Below are positions 43,216-51,188 of a DNA stretch of 64,000 nt, piece after piece (positions within the stretch are counted from its first letter, which is position 1; each line of letters begins with the position of its first letter). The stretch spans positions 310,001-374,000 of the forward strand of contig NZ_NJIF01000004.1 in assembly GCF_002209555.1 (NCBI RefSeq). The letters are read 5' to 3'. Position numbers and translations under genes: made by a program. The notes under the pieces are model-generated. The model made no database searches. It worked only from the letters and a program-made list of their open reading frames with translations, and was not told the DNA's origin. The stretch is from Achromobacter insolitus (GTDB taxonomy: Bacteria > Pseudomonadota > Gammaproteobacteria > Burkholderiales > Burkholderiaceae_B).

Positions 43216-43770
43216 ATGAGCACCTACAAGATTGCCGTTTTCGTCGGAAGCCTGCGCGCTGCCTCGTTCAACCTGCGGCTGGCCCGCGCGCTGGAAAAGC
43301 TGGTGCCCGCGGACTTCAAGTTCGAGTACGTGAGCCTGGGCGATGTGCCGCTCTACAACCAGGACAACGAGAACAACCTGCCCGCGCCCGCCGCCAAGCT
43401 CAAGCAGCAGATCGCCGACGCCCAGGGCATCCTGTTTGTTTCGCCCGAGCACAATCGCTCCTTGCCCGCTGCCCTCAAGAACGCCATCGACTGGGGTTCG
43501 CGCCCCTGGGGCCAGAACTCCTGGACCGGCAAGGCCGCCGGCATCGTCGGCACCTCGCCCAGCGCCGCCGGCACCGCGCTGATGCAGCAGCACTTGCGCA
43601 ATATCCTGGCAGCTGAAGGAGCCAACGTCCTGACCACGCCTGAGGTCTTCCTGCAGTACACGGAAGGCCTGATCGATGACCAGTACACCATCACCAACGA
43701 AGGCACCCGCAAGTTCCTGCAAGGCTGGGTGGACCGCTACGTGGACTGGATCAAGAAGTTCAACGCCTGA
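43216..43770 (+). CDS. NADPH-dependent FMN reductase family protein
   Basis: A 184-residue flavodoxin-like reductase of the ChrR/YieF/azoreductase type. The phosphate-binding GSLRAASFNLRLARAL (about 12-27) and SPEHNRSLPAALKNAIDWGSRP (about 76-97) are characteristic. It reduces quinones, chromate or azo dyes at the expense of NAD(P)H, limiting one-electron cycling. GGAG precedes ATG 43216. Two hairpins, one a strong terminator, follow. Confidence 0.93.
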   Translation: MSTYKIAVFVGSLRAASFNLRLARALEKLVPADFKFEYVSLGDVPLYNQDNENNLPAPAAKLKQQIADAQGILFVSPEHNRSLPAALKNAIDWGSRPWGQNSWTGKAAGIVGTSPSAAGTALMQQHLRNILAAEGANVLTTPEVFLQYTEGLIDDQYTITNEGTRKFLQGWVDRYVDWIKKFNA

Positions 43771-43810
43771 TCGCCGCCGCTGCCGGCACGGGCTCCTCCC
43801 GGCCGGCAGA

Positions 43811-43836
43811 GATCGCCCGCCTACCTCCGGGCGATC
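43811..43836 (+). other. Stem-loop upstream of terminator
   Basis: GATCGCCCG/CGGGCGATC, a perfect 9-bp stem with an 8-nt loop and no U-run, directly preceding the terminator at 43837. Probably protects the 3' end of the transcript. Confidence 0.6.
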
Positions 43837-43870
43837 AAGCCCCCCGATACGTTCGGGGGGCTTTTTTTTT
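43837..43870 (+). terminator. Rho-independent terminator of FMN-reductase gene
   Basis: AAGCCCCCCGA/TCGGGGGGCTT stem with loop TACGT, followed by a run of nine or more T. Confidence 0.95.
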
Positions 43871-43994
43871 GGACGTGCCCGCGCCGCCACCGCAAAATAG
43901 TCACTCGCGCCTCCGGAAGAATGCACAGCCCGCCCCAAGGTGGGCCAGCCCCCTCGAGGGCAGCAAGCCGAAGGCGCGGCGTGGAGGCCCACAC

Positions 43995-44090
43995 TTATCC
44001 CCGCCAACTGTGGAGAAGGTTGAGGACAGCCTTTGGGCAGAGTCAAAATCTCCTGTCCCGCCAAGCACTTGCAAGGGGCGGTCAAAAAAT
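43995..44090 (+). repeat. 96-bp repeat, copy 1
   Basis: Opens TTATCCCC, has TGTGGAGAA at offset 14, TGAGGACAGC at offset 26 and CCAAGCACTTGCAAGG near the end. It aligns without gaps to copies at 44186, 44311 and 44474; by hand count about 74 percent identical to copy 3. Confidence 0.85.
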
Positions 44091-44094
44091 GCGC

Positions 44095-44117
44095 AATCAT
44101 CCTTTTGGATGATTTTT
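44095..44117 (+). terminator. Terminator-like hairpin in repeat spacer
   Basis: AATCATCC-TTTT-GGATGATT followed by TTTG. Placed 5 bp after repeat copy 1, as a terminator of a small transcript covering that repeat would be. Confidence 0.5.
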
Positions 44118-44185
44118 GTCGCACTTATCCACTGAAATCGGGATGAACCCGCGACCTCGCGCCGCAATCTTGCGGCCATGTGCAT

Positions 44186-44281
44186 TTGTCCCCGCGTTCT
44201 GTGGAAAAGCATGAGGACAGTATGAGGGCAGCTTGGAAATTCCCTTGCATATCAAGTGCCTGCAGGGGGTGGTCAAGAATG
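44186..44281 (+). repeat. 96-bp repeat, copy 2
   Basis: Opens TTGTCCCC, then TGTGGAAAA at offset 14 and TGAGGACAG at offset 26. The 3' part (AAGTGCCTGCAGGGGGTGG) is more diverged but in register with the others and ends GGTCAAGAA. Confidence 0.82.
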
Positions 44282-44310
44282 GCTCAAACACCGTATCGAG
44301 ACGTGGCGGG

Positions 44311-44406
44311 TTGTCCCCGGCAAATGTGGATAAGCCTGAGGACAGCCTGCGGGTAGCGTTCAAAAACCCTTACGGGCCAAGCACTTGGAAGGCCCGCTCA
44401 AGAAAC
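44311..44406 (+). repeat. 96-bp repeat, copy 3
   Basis: The copy closest to consensus. TTGTCCCC, then TGTGGATAA (perfect DnaA box on the minus strand) at offset 14, TGAGGACAGC at offset 26, CCAAGCACTTGGAAGG and CTCAAGAAA at the end. Confidence 0.87.
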
Positions 44407-44473
44407 GCTCACTATCCGCGGACCCACGGTGTCATGCCGAGCAGAAACTGCAAAGGGCAAAAGCGCGGCCAGC

Positions 44474-44569
44474 TTGTCCCCACCGAATGTGGACAAGCCT
44501 CTGAACAGTCGCATAACAAGCTGGAAAAACCCTTATCCGACAGTCACTTGGATGGCGTGCTCAAGAAAG
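44474..44569 (+). repeat. 96-bp repeat, copy 4
   Basis: TTGTCCCC, then TGTGGACAA at offset 14. The GAGGACAG element is decayed (CTGAACAG). CAGTCACTTGGATGG and CTCAAGAAA remain in register. It ends 15 bp before the dodecin stop codon. Confidence 0.82.
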
Positions 44570-44584
44570 AAGCAGCAAGAGAGC

Positions 44585-44800
44585 TCATTCGTTGCCTTCC
44601 AGCCGCATGCCAATCTTCAAACCGACCTGCCAGTACGCCACCTTGCCGTCCTTGATATGGCCGCGCACTTCGGTGACTTCGAACCAATCCAGGTTGCGCA
44701 GCGTTTCGGAAGCGCGGGCGATGGCCTGGGAGATGGCGTCATCGGTGGATTTGGTGGAAGAGCCCACCAATTCGATTTGCTTGTAGACATGATTCGACAT
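44585..44800 (-). CDS. Dodecin family protein
   Basis: A 71-residue flavin-binding storage protein forming hollow dodecamers. It has MSNHVYKQIELVGSSTKS, then ISQAIARASETLRNLDWFEV and the beta strands GKVAYWQVGLKIGMRLE. The tryptophan in LDWFEV stacks with flavin in homologues. GGAGACGAG precedes ATG 44800. It is divergent from the DUF6496 gene; stress co-regulation is possible but not shown. Confidence 0.95.
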   Translation of the reverse strand: MSNHVYKQIELVGSSTKSTDDAISQAIARASETLRNLDWFEVTEVRGHIKDGKVAYWQVGLKIGMRLEGNE

Positions 44801-44988
44801 AGCTCGTCTCCGCTGAGGGTGTGAGTCGTGAATCGTCGGCCTGGCCAAGGTGTTCCGGCGCTTACGACCGGCAATCCATTCGAACACACAGCATACGCTC
44901 ACGGCGCTAGAGTGGTGTTACGAGTTCCGTCGCACCGGCCTCGGCGCGGCGGAACCCGTTCCCGCAACGCAAGCAAGGAGGTGTCGTC

Positions 44989-45495
44989 ATGCCTGAACGA
45001 AAAACCCTGGAACGAGCGGCGCGCGATAAACGCCAAGGAAAGTCCGCGTCCACGCAAGCCGGAGAGTTCGTGCGCGAGGAAATCGAACACGTGCGCGAAG
45101 GCAAGCACGGCGTGCGCTCCACCAAGCAGGCGATCGCGATCGGACTGTCCAAGGCGCGGCGGGCAGGCGTCGACCTGCCCACCCCCAAGAAGGCCAGCGC
45201 AGCCACGAAGCGCAAGGCCAAGCAGGACAGCAAGGCGGCTGAGGACGGGCATGCCAAGTCGACCAAACGCGCCAAGGCCACCACCACCGCCCTGAAGAAA
45301 GAAAGCACCAAGCCCGCATCGCGCACTGCGCTGTCGCGCCAGGCCAGCGCATCCGCGTCCAAACGCACCGCGGCCGCGCGCTCCGCCGCCGCCAAGAAGG
45401 CTGCCGCCACCAAAGGCGCGGCGGGGCGTTCCGCAGCGGCGAAGAAAGCCGCTCGCACGCGCGCGGCGAATCAGCGCGCCGCCCACGCACATTGA
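44989..45495 (+). CDS. DUF6496 protein with histone-H1-like Lys/Ala tail
   Basis: A 168-residue, very basic protein. Residues about 20-65 (EFVREEIEHVREGKHGVRSTKQAIAIGLSKARRAG) match DUF6496, a short stress-associated domain. From about 66 on the chain is almost wholly Lys, Ala, Ser, Thr and Arg with AAKKAA-type repeats, as in bacterial H1-like nucleoid proteins (Bordetella BpH1, AlgP). It may bind DNA or RNA through this tail. AAGGAGG precedes ATG 44989. Tail length is likely to vary between strains. Confidence 0.85.
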   Translation: MPERKTLERAARDKRQGKSASTQAGEFVREEIEHVREGKHGVRSTKQAIAIGLSKARRAGVDLPTPKKASAATKRKAKQDSKAAEDGHAKSTKRAKATTTALKKESTKPASRTALSRQASASASKRTAAARSAAAKKAAATKGAAGRSAAAKKAARTRAANQRAAHAH

Positions 45496-45502
45496 GGCCC
45501 GG

Positions 45503-46432
45503 TCAGGCCCTGACGTCCGGCCCCGCGGCAGGGCCTGCCTCGAATGCCTTGAAGCGTTCATGCAGAAACTCGCGCAGGCGCTTGACCGCCGGCGACAGCA
45601 GCATGCGGTGCACGCAGAGCAGGTATAGCGGCGAAGGCTCGCACTCATAGTCGGCCAGGACCTCGATGAGCCGGCCCGCCCGCAAGTCGGCCAGCACGTC
45701 ATAGCGCGATTTGTACGCCAGCCCGTGGCCGGCCAGCGCCCAGCGGCGCACCAGTTCGCCGTCGTCGCCCACTCGATCGCCCTTGACCGGTACGTTGAGG
45801 ACGGTCCCCTGGTGCAGAAAGGCCCAGCGGTCATGCAAGGTTTCGCCCAGCACAAACGACAGGCAATTGTGGCGCCGCAGGTCCTCGGGCACGCGGGGGA
45901 CGCCATGGCGCGCAAGGTAGGCCGGCGAAGCGCACACGACGCGGCGATTGTGCTCGGCAAGCGGCAGGGCCACCAGTCCCGAGTCGTTCGGCGTGCCATA
46001 GCGCACGGCGATATCGACCGGTTGCCGGTACAGATCGGCCAGGCGGTCACTGATGCGCACCTGGAAGTTGACGCGCGGATGGCGTTCCTGGAATTCGTCC
46101 AACCAGGGCAGCAACACGTGGCGGCCGAGGTCCGAGGGGATCGACACGGACAGCGTGCCCGAGATGTCCGTCTTGTTGCGCGCCACGGCATTCCTGCCTG
46201 CTTCCAAGGCCGACAGCGCCGAGCGGGCATGCTCCAGGTAGCGTTCGCCGTCGCTGGTCAGCCTGAGGCTGCGCGTCGAACGCACGAAGAGGCGCGCGTC
46301 CAGGGCTTGCTCCAGCCGTTTGAGCGCGGCGCTGGCAACCGCAGGCGTCAGGTCCAGTTCGCGCGCGGCGGCGGAAAAGCTGCCTTGGGCGGCTGCCGCC
46401 ATGAAAATTCTCAGGTCCTCAAACCGCACCAT
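45503..46432 (-). CDS. LysR-family transcriptional regulator
   Basis: A 309-residue LTTR of the CrgA/YafC-like group. The helix-turn-helix is RFEDLRIFMAAAAQGSFSAAARELDLTPAVASAALKRLE (about 3-41), and the effector domain covers about 92-300. It is divergent from an SDR gene, with a TTTCAA-N7-TTGAAA motif between them, so it probably controls the SDR / quinone-oxidoreductase pair. Confidence 0.93.
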   Translation of the reverse strand: MVRFEDLRIFMAAAAQGSFSAAARELDLTPAVASAALKRLEQALDARLFVRSTRSLRLTSDGERYLEHARSALSALEAGRNAVARNKTDISGTLSVSIPSDLGRHVLLPWLDEFQERHPRVNFQVRISDRLADLYRQPVDIAVRYGTPNDSGLVALPLAEHNRRVVCASPAYLARHGVPRVPEDLRRHNCLSFVLGETLHDRWAFLHQGTVLNVPVKGDRVGDDGELVRRWALAGHGLAYKSRYDVLADLRAGRLIEVLADYECEPSPLYLLCVHRMLLSPAVKRLREFLHERFKAFEAGPAAGPDVRA

Positions 46433-46443
46433 GCCGGCCTCAT

Positions 46444-46462
46444 TTTCAAAAAATTATTGAAA
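46444..46462. promoter_or_regulatory. LysR-type operator candidate
   Basis: TTTCAA-N7-TTGAAA, a 19-bp interrupted palindrome containing the T-N11-A arrangement. It is 12 bp upstream of the LysR start codon and divergent from the SDR gene. Confidence 0.65.
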
Positions 46463-46544
46463 CTGACTGCGATGCTAGCCGCTTTTTCCCTGGTTTGGAC
46501 TGGGTAATCATGCCCACATCCCCCGACACGCAAGGAGTCACCCC

Positions 46545-47339
46545 ATGAAAATCGAACTAAACGGCAAGAAGGCCCTGGTCACCGGATCTTCCGGCGGCAT
46601 CGGCCTGGCCATCGCCGCGGGTCTGGCCGAGGCCGGCGCCGAGGTCGTGCTGCACGGCCGTAACGCCGACAAATTGGCACAGGCCGCCGCCTCCCTCGCC
46701 AAACAGTTTGCCGCCGCCCGCGTCAGCACCGTGCAGGCCGATCTCGCCACCGCCGACGGCGCGGCTTCGATCTCCGCCGCGCATCCCGACGTGGACATCC
46801 TGATCAACAACGCCGGCTACTTCGCCCCCAAGTCCTTCACCGAAATCACGGACGACGATTGGCAGTACATGCTGGACACCAACGTCATGAGCGGCGTGCG
46901 CCTGTCGCGCTACTACCTGCCTCGCATGCTGGCCGCCGGCTGGGGTCGCATCGTGTTCATCTCCAGCGAATCCGCGGTGCAGATTCCCGCCGAAATGATC
47001 CATTACGGCGTGAGCAAGACCGCCTTGCTGGGCGTGTCTCGCGGGCTGGCTGAACTGACGGCCGGCACCGGCGTTACCGTCAACGCCGTACTGCCCGGCC
47101 CCACCCGCTCCGAGGGCGTATCGGACTTCTTCGCCGAAATGGCCAAGGAGCAAGGCGTGACCCAGGACGAAATGGAACGCGACTTCATCGCCCAACACCG
47201 CCCCACCTCACTGCTGCGGCGCCTGGCCACCGTTGAAGAAGTGGCCAATATGGTCGTCTACACCTGCTCGACGCAAGCCTCGGCCACCAATGGCGCCGCG
47301 CTGCGCGTGGACGGCGGCGTCGTCCGCTCCATCATCTGA
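46545..47339 (+). CDS. Short-chain dehydrogenase/reductase
   Basis: A 264-residue SDR with the cofactor motif TGSSGGIG (13-20), NNAG (88-91) and catalytic YGVSK (Y154, K158). The arginine in LHGRN suggests NADPH preference. Substrate unknown. AAGGAG precedes the start. Followed 15 bp later by a quinone-oxidoreductase-type gene; both are probably induced through the divergent LysR protein. Confidence 0.94.
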   Translation: MKIELNGKKALVTGSSGGIGLAIAAGLAEAGAEVVLHGRNADKLAQAAASLAKQFAAARVSTVQADLATADGAASISAAHPDVDILINNAGYFAPKSFTEITDDDWQYMLDTNVMSGVRLSRYYLPRMLAAGWGRIVFISSESAVQIPAEMIHYGVSKTALLGVSRGLAELTAGTGVTVNAVLPGPTRSEGVSDFFAEMAKEQGVTQDEMERDFIAQHRPTSLLRRLATVEEVANMVVYTCSTQASATNGAALRVDGGVVRSII

Positions 47340-47354
47340 TCCTTGCCTGAAACC

Positions 47355-48368
47355 ATGAAAGCCATCGCCTTTTCCAAGAACCTGCCCGCCGACCATCCCG
47401 AGGCGCTGCAGGACATCACCCTCGCCGATCCCGTGCCGGGCGAGCGCGACCTGCTGGTCGAAGTCCGCGCGATTTCAGTCAACCCGGTGGACGTGAAGAT
47501 CCGCGCCAATCGCAAGCCCAAGGAAGGCCAGCCCGAGGTCATAGGCTGGGACGCCGCAGGCGTCGTGCGCGCGGTCGGCGCCAAGGCCAGCCTGTTCAAG
47601 CCGGGCGACCGCGTCTGGTATGCGGGCGCGCTGAACCGGCCCGGCGCCAACAGCGAATTGCACGTGGTGGACGAGCGCATCGTGGGCCGAATGCCCGCCA
47701 GCCTGGATTACGCGCAGGCCGCCGCGCTGCCGCTGACCACCATCACTGCCTGGGAGCTGCTGTTCGACCGCCTGCGCGTGCTGGACAACAGCGCCCCCAG
47801 CCAGGGCAGCCTGCTGGTCATCGGGGCCGCAGGCGGCGTGGGATCCATCCTGGTGCAACTGGCGCGCCAACTGACCGGCCTGACGGTGATCGGCACCGCC
47901 TCGCGTCCGGAGACGCAAGCCTGGGTCCGCGAACTGGGCGCGCATCACGTCATCGACCATAGCCAGCCCCTGGCCGCCGAGCTCAAGCGCATCGGTTTTC
48001 CGCACGTCAGCCACATCGCCGGCCTGACCCAGACCGACCAGCACTTCGCGCAAATGGCCGAAGCGATCGCGCCGCAAGGCAAGATCGCCCTGATCGACGA
48101 CCCCGCGGCCATCGACGTGCGTCTGCTCAAGTCCAAGTCGGCTTCGCTGCACTGGGAGTTCATGTTCGCGCGTTCGCTGCACGCCACCCCCGACTTGATC
48201 GCGCAGCACGAACTGCTGAACCAGGCCGCCCGCCTGATCGACGAAGGCACATTGCGCACCACCCTCGGCGCGCACTACGGCAAGATCAACGCGGAAAACC
48301 TGCGGCGCGCCCATGCCTTCATTGAAAGCGGCAAGGCGCAGGGAAAGATCGTGCTGGAAGGGTTCTAG
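47355..48368 (+). CDS. Zinc-type alcohol dehydrogenase-like (quinone oxidoreductase) protein
   Basis: A 337-residue MDR-superfamily protein. The GroES-like domain (about 25-125) includes VEVRAISVNPVDVKIRANR and VIGWDAAGVVRAVG. The Rossmann motif is VIGAAGGVGSILVQLA. The usual zinc-ligand cysteines are absent, which points to the NADPH:quinone or enone reductase branch. An in-frame TTG at 47343 is possible, but ATG 47355 gives the normal MKAIAF opening. Confidence 0.91.
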   Translation: MKAIAFSKNLPADHPEALQDITLADPVPGERDLLVEVRAISVNPVDVKIRANRKPKEGQPEVIGWDAAGVVRAVGAKASLFKPGDRVWYAGALNRPGANSELHVVDERIVGRMPASLDYAQAAALPLTTITAWELLFDRLRVLDNSAPSQGSLLVIGAAGGVGSILVQLARQLTGLTVIGTASRPETQAWVRELGAHHVIDHSQPLAAELKRIGFPHVSHIAGLTQTDQHFAQMAEAIAPQGKIALIDDPAAIDVRLLKSKSASLHWEFMFARSLHATPDLIAQHELLNQAARLIDEGTLRTTLGAHYGKINAENLRRAHAFIESGKAQGKIVLEGF

Positions 48369-48519
48369 GAAGCGCGCATGCCTTGCCGCGATCCGCGCGG
48401 CGGGGCATCTCGCAATTGGCGGCGGAAAGCAGTACAACCTCGACTGCGCGCAATCGCAAGCGCAATGCCATCGGGAGTCTCTTCTGCTCGACCACATATT
48501 CAATCAGACGCTGGAACCC

Positions 48520-48765
48520 GTGCTTTGGGGGATGGTGGCCTTCACCTTGCTGATGCTGAGGCTGGCGCCCCTGCAGGGATGGAAGGCCGCCATCGTCGCC
48601 GGCATCACGGCGGGCCTGGTCTTCGATACCGTGCAATTCCGCGTGGGTCCGCCGCGGCTTTGGGATTCGCTGGTGCTGGGCTCGATGCTGGCCGCCCTGC
48701 TGGCGGCGGCCGTGCTGGAACTGCTGGTGCACTTGCTGCGGCGCTCGCGCACCGAGCGCGCCTGA
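48520..48765 (+). CDS. Small hydrophobic membrane protein, start uncertain
   Basis: An ORF of about 81 residues encoding three hydrophobic helices (VLWGMVAFTLLMLRLA, WKAAIVAGITAGLVFDTVQ, LWDSLVLGSMLAALLAAAVLELLVHLL) and a basic tail. The coding frame is open much further upstream, but that part mirrors the end of the previous gene. GTG 48520 or ATG 48532 are the plausible starts, neither with a strong ribosome-binding site. Not recognised; could be a diverged small conserved membrane protein. Confidence 0.55.
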   Translation: MLWGMVAFTLLMLRLAPLQGWKAAIVAGITAGLVFDTVQFRVGPPRLWDSLVLGSMLAALLAAAVLELLVHLLRRSRTERA

Positions 48766-48815
48766 CACGCCGCAGCGGCCTGCGGACAAGACCCGATGCG
48801 CCGCCCGGCCCCTTT

Positions 48816-49172
48816 TCAGGCGCGCCCTTCCCGCTTGGCCCGGGCGTGAGGATCCTTGATTTCAGCCTCCAGTTCGGCGATCAACCACTCGAACCAGCCG
48901 TTTTCAGCGCGGGCATAGACCACCGCGGCCGGCGTCTTGCCTGTGCGCCAGCCCGGCTGGTGCGCATCCATCCACGCTCCCAGGCTTTTATGCGGCGCCA
49001 ACAGGCCCGACAGCCACGACCACAGGTAGTCGGGCACGTTGCGGCGGAATCCTTGCGCGCAGGCGTAGATGGTGGGCTCAAGCGGCAGGTTGCCGGCGCG
49101 GGCCAGCCTCGCCTGCACCCGGCGCAGGATCTCGGCCGCAGCCTGCAATTGTTCGGTGCTGAGCTTTTTCAC
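48816..49172 (-). CDS. Conserved hypothetical protein
   Basis: A 118-residue soluble, mainly helical protein starting at GTG 49172 with AGGAG upstream. It has no signal peptide or membrane segment. Trp-rich segments (YLWSWLSGLLAPHKSLGAWM, NGWFEWLIAELEAEI) suggest a packed helical domain. I do not recognise the family. It lies 69 bp downstream of the aldose epimerase gene on the same strand. Confidence 0.7.
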   Translation of the reverse strand: MKKLSTEQLQAAAEILRRVQARLARAGNLPLEPTIYACAQGFRRNVPDYLWSWLSGLLAPHKSLGAWMDAHQPGWRTGKTPAAVVYARAENGWFEWLIAELEAEIKDPHARAKREGRA

Positions 49173-49241
49173 GTGAGGACTCCTAGACTTGGTTTGCCCG
49201 GATTATCGCCGCAGGCGGCAGCGCTTTCAAAGGGGCGCGGT

Positions 49242-50153
49242 TCATCGGCTAATCGCCTCCCGCGGCGGGTCCAGCCTAAACAGCGCGGTCGCGCTGAAAC
49301 GCGCGCCAGGCTCCAGCACCCGCATGCCGGTGCGGGCGTCACCAGCTGCCGCCAGGTTGAACGCGTCCGCCACATTGGTGACCGGCTCCACACACAGGAA
49401 CTCCGAACCGCCCGCCGTATACACCACCAGGTGCGCAAACGCCGGATCGGCGTGCAGCGCCAGCTGGTGCCCGTCCGGCCAATGCAGAGTGGCCCGCCCT
49501 TCCCATTGCGACAGATAGGTGTCGCAGCCGCTGGCCGAACGCCGCAATTCGCGCACGTGGACAGCCTTGCTGCCCGCAGGCAACCCGTCGGCGTCCGCCG
49601 GCCATTCGCGGCGCGCGTGCAGCGTGACGCGTTCAGCCGTGAAATAGGGATGCAGGCCCAAGCCGAACGGCATGGGCGTATCGCCAAGATTGGTGATGCC
49701 AAGCGCCACACTCAGGCCGCGCGCGTCCAGCCGGTAGCGCTGCACGCATTCGAAGGCCCAGGGCCAGCCCAGCACGCCGGCGGGCTGATCCAGCACCAGG
49801 TCGACGCTGTCCGCGCCGTGGCTGCGCACGCGCCACGCTTGATGCAGGCCCGCTCCATGGATCGCATGGGGCCGGCCCGGCACGGATTGCAGCGCGTGGC
49901 GCACGCCGTTGAAGGCGAACACGCCGTCCCGAATGCGGTTGGCGTACGGCGCCAGCGGATAGGAGCCTGCGCGCGGCCACTGGCCGGCAGGCCACTGCGT
50001 GGCGGCCAGCGGCACGATCCAGTCGTGCGTGTGCGTGGACAGCCGGGTCAGGCGTCCGCCGCCTCCAGGCGCGAACTCAGCCAGGTGCGGGCCGCTGGCA
50101 ATGGTGATGCGTTCGCTGGCATCCAGCGATGCCGGAACGGGAAGATCCTGCAT
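49242..50153 (-). CDS. Aldose 1-epimerase family protein
   Basis: A 303-residue beta-sandwich epimerase interconverting alpha and beta anomers of hexoses. It shows SYPLAPYANRIRDGVFAFNG, HAIHGAGLHQAWRV (active-site His) and FGLGLHPYF (second His), and the C-terminal glutamate region CVEPVTN. ATG 50153 is preceded by GGAG. It is downstream of the LysR gene at 50241 on the same strand. The sugar is unknown. Confidence 0.92.
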   Translation of the reverse strand: MQDLPVPASLDASERITIASGPHLAEFAPGGGGRLTRLSTHTHDWIVPLAATQWPAGQWPRAGSYPLAPYANRIRDGVFAFNGVRHALQSVPGRPHAIHGAGLHQAWRVRSHGADSVDLVLDQPAGVLGWPWAFECVQRYRLDARGLSVALGITNLGDTPMPFGLGLHPYFTAERVTLHARREWPADADGLPAGSKAVHVRELRRSASGCDTYLSQWEGRATLHWPDGHQLALHADPAFAHLVVYTAGGSEFLCVEPVTNVADAFNLAAAGDARTGMRVLEPGARFSATALFRLDPPREAISR

Positions 50154-50240
50154 AGATGTAAGGCTCCGATGACGCGACAAGGGTCGCGCGCTGCGATTGT
50201 GCCGTCCGCAGGATAGCGGCGGCAAGCGCCGGGCGATTCC

Positions 50241-51131
50241 TCATTCCCCCGCGGTAACGACGCCGCACAGCGCCAGCAGCCGGCCCAGCGCTGGATTCTG
50301 ATTGGTCTCCAGCCATGCGATGCCATGTTGCAGCTTGGGCGCGTCCGCAGGCAGCGGCCGGAACACCACGCCCTCCATGTTGAACGACTCGATGTCTCGC
50401 GGAATGATGGCCACGCCCGTGCCGGCCGCGACCAGGCACATCAGGGTCTGCGATGCCTCCGTTTCGCGCACCACGCGGGGCAGAAAGCCTGCCTCCAGGC
50501 AGATGGCATCCATGGCGCCGCGCAGGTGAAAGCCCTTGCCCGAGGGATAGGCGATAAACGGTTCATGGGCCAGGTCGGCAACGCGCAGGCCGGGCTTGGC
50601 CGCCAGGGGATGGGCGTCGGCCAGCGCAATGGAGAACTCGCTGAGCATGAACTCGTGCGACACGATGTGCTTACCTTCCAGCGGCAAGAAACACAGCGCC
50701 GCGTCCAGCGCGCCGTCCAGCAGCTTCAGGCGCAGTTCGCCGGTGGGCAACGGCCCCTGGATGTCCAGCGCGATGTCGCTGTAATGGCGCCGGCAATCCC
50801 GCACCAGGCCAGGCAGGCGCACGTGGCTGGCGCGTCCGGTGTAGCCCAGCCGCAGGCTGCCGGTCTCGCCGCGGCCGGCTTTGCGGCAGGCTTGCACGGC
50901 GCTGTCGAGCTGCCGGAACATGGGCTGGAGGTTGTCCAGGAATACGCGCCCGGCCACCGTCAGCGTCACCTTGCGCGTGCTGCGATCGAAAAGCTTCACA
51001 CCCAACTCGTCTTCCAGTTCGCGGATGCGCTGGCTCAAGGGAGGCTGGGCGATGTGCAGGCGCAAGGCGGCGCGCGTGAAGTTCAGCTCCGTGGCAAGAA
51101 CCATGAAGCTTTGCAGATGGCGCAATTCCAT
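50241..51131 (-). CDS. LysR-family regulator (BenM/CatM-like)
   Basis: A 296-residue LTTR. The start MELRHLQSFMVLATELNFTRAALRLHIAQPPLSQRIRELE is typical of the BenM/CatM/CbbR group acting in aromatic catabolism. The effector domain covers about 90-290. It is divergent from the SDR / fumarylacetoacetase / Bug genes, with two LysR-type motifs between, so it is the likely activator of that cluster. Confidence 0.93.
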   Translation of the reverse strand: MELRHLQSFMVLATELNFTRAALRLHIAQPPLSQRIRELEDELGVKLFDRSTRKVTLTVAGRVFLDNLQPMFRQLDSAVQACRKAGRGETGSLRLGYTGRASHVRLPGLVRDCRRHYSDIALDIQGPLPTGELRLKLLDGALDAALCFLPLEGKHIVSHEFMLSEFSIALADAHPLAAKPGLRVADLAHEPFIAYPSGKGFHLRGAMDAICLEAGFLPRVVRETEASQTLMCLVAAGTGVAIIPRDIESFNMEGVVFRPLPADAPKLQHGIAWLETNQNPALGRLLALCGVVTAGE

Positions 51132-51151
51132 GACGAGTTCCGGTATCGGCT

Positions 51152-51168
51152 ATTGATATGCATCCAAT
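51152..51168. promoter_or_regulatory. LysR-type box (ATTG-N9-CAAT)
   Basis: ATTGATATGCATCCAAT with T-N11-A spacing, 21 bp upstream of the LysR start codon in the divergent region. Confidence 0.55.
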
Positions 51169-51188
51169 ATAAATGATGTTCCGATAAT

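Larger units (their letters stand above)
43871..44584. other. Gene-free repeat region with DnaA-box-like sites
   Basis: About 700 bp without a convincing gene. The first 110 bp contain small GC palindromes. From 43995 four 96-bp repeats follow at start-to-start distances of 191, 125 and 163 bp. DnaA-box-like 9-mers occur at 44009 (TGTGGAGAA), 44125 (TTATCCACT), 44200 (TGTGGAAAA), 44325 (TGTGGATAA, perfect) and 44488 (TGTGGACAA). A hairpin with U-run lies in the first spacer (44095-44117). Short ORFs crossing the repeats change character from copy to copy and have no good start signals. Confidence 0.8.

Noticed and set aside
43995-44569. Chromosomal oriC
   Set aside because: DnaA-like boxes are present, but no dnaA, dnaN, gyrB, rpmH, mnmG or parAB gene lies nearby and there is no clear AT-rich unwinding element; reported only as a DnaA-box-like repeat region.
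44097-44655. Short open frames on both strands across the repeat region
   Set aside because: They follow the repeats but change reading frame content between copies, have no ribosome-binding sites and no recognisable composition, so non-coding repeats explain the region better.
48313-48519. Longer version of the small membrane protein
   Set aside because: The extra residues are encoded inside and just after the end of the quinone-oxidoreductase gene and look like a frame shadow (Arg/Lys/Cys-rich).
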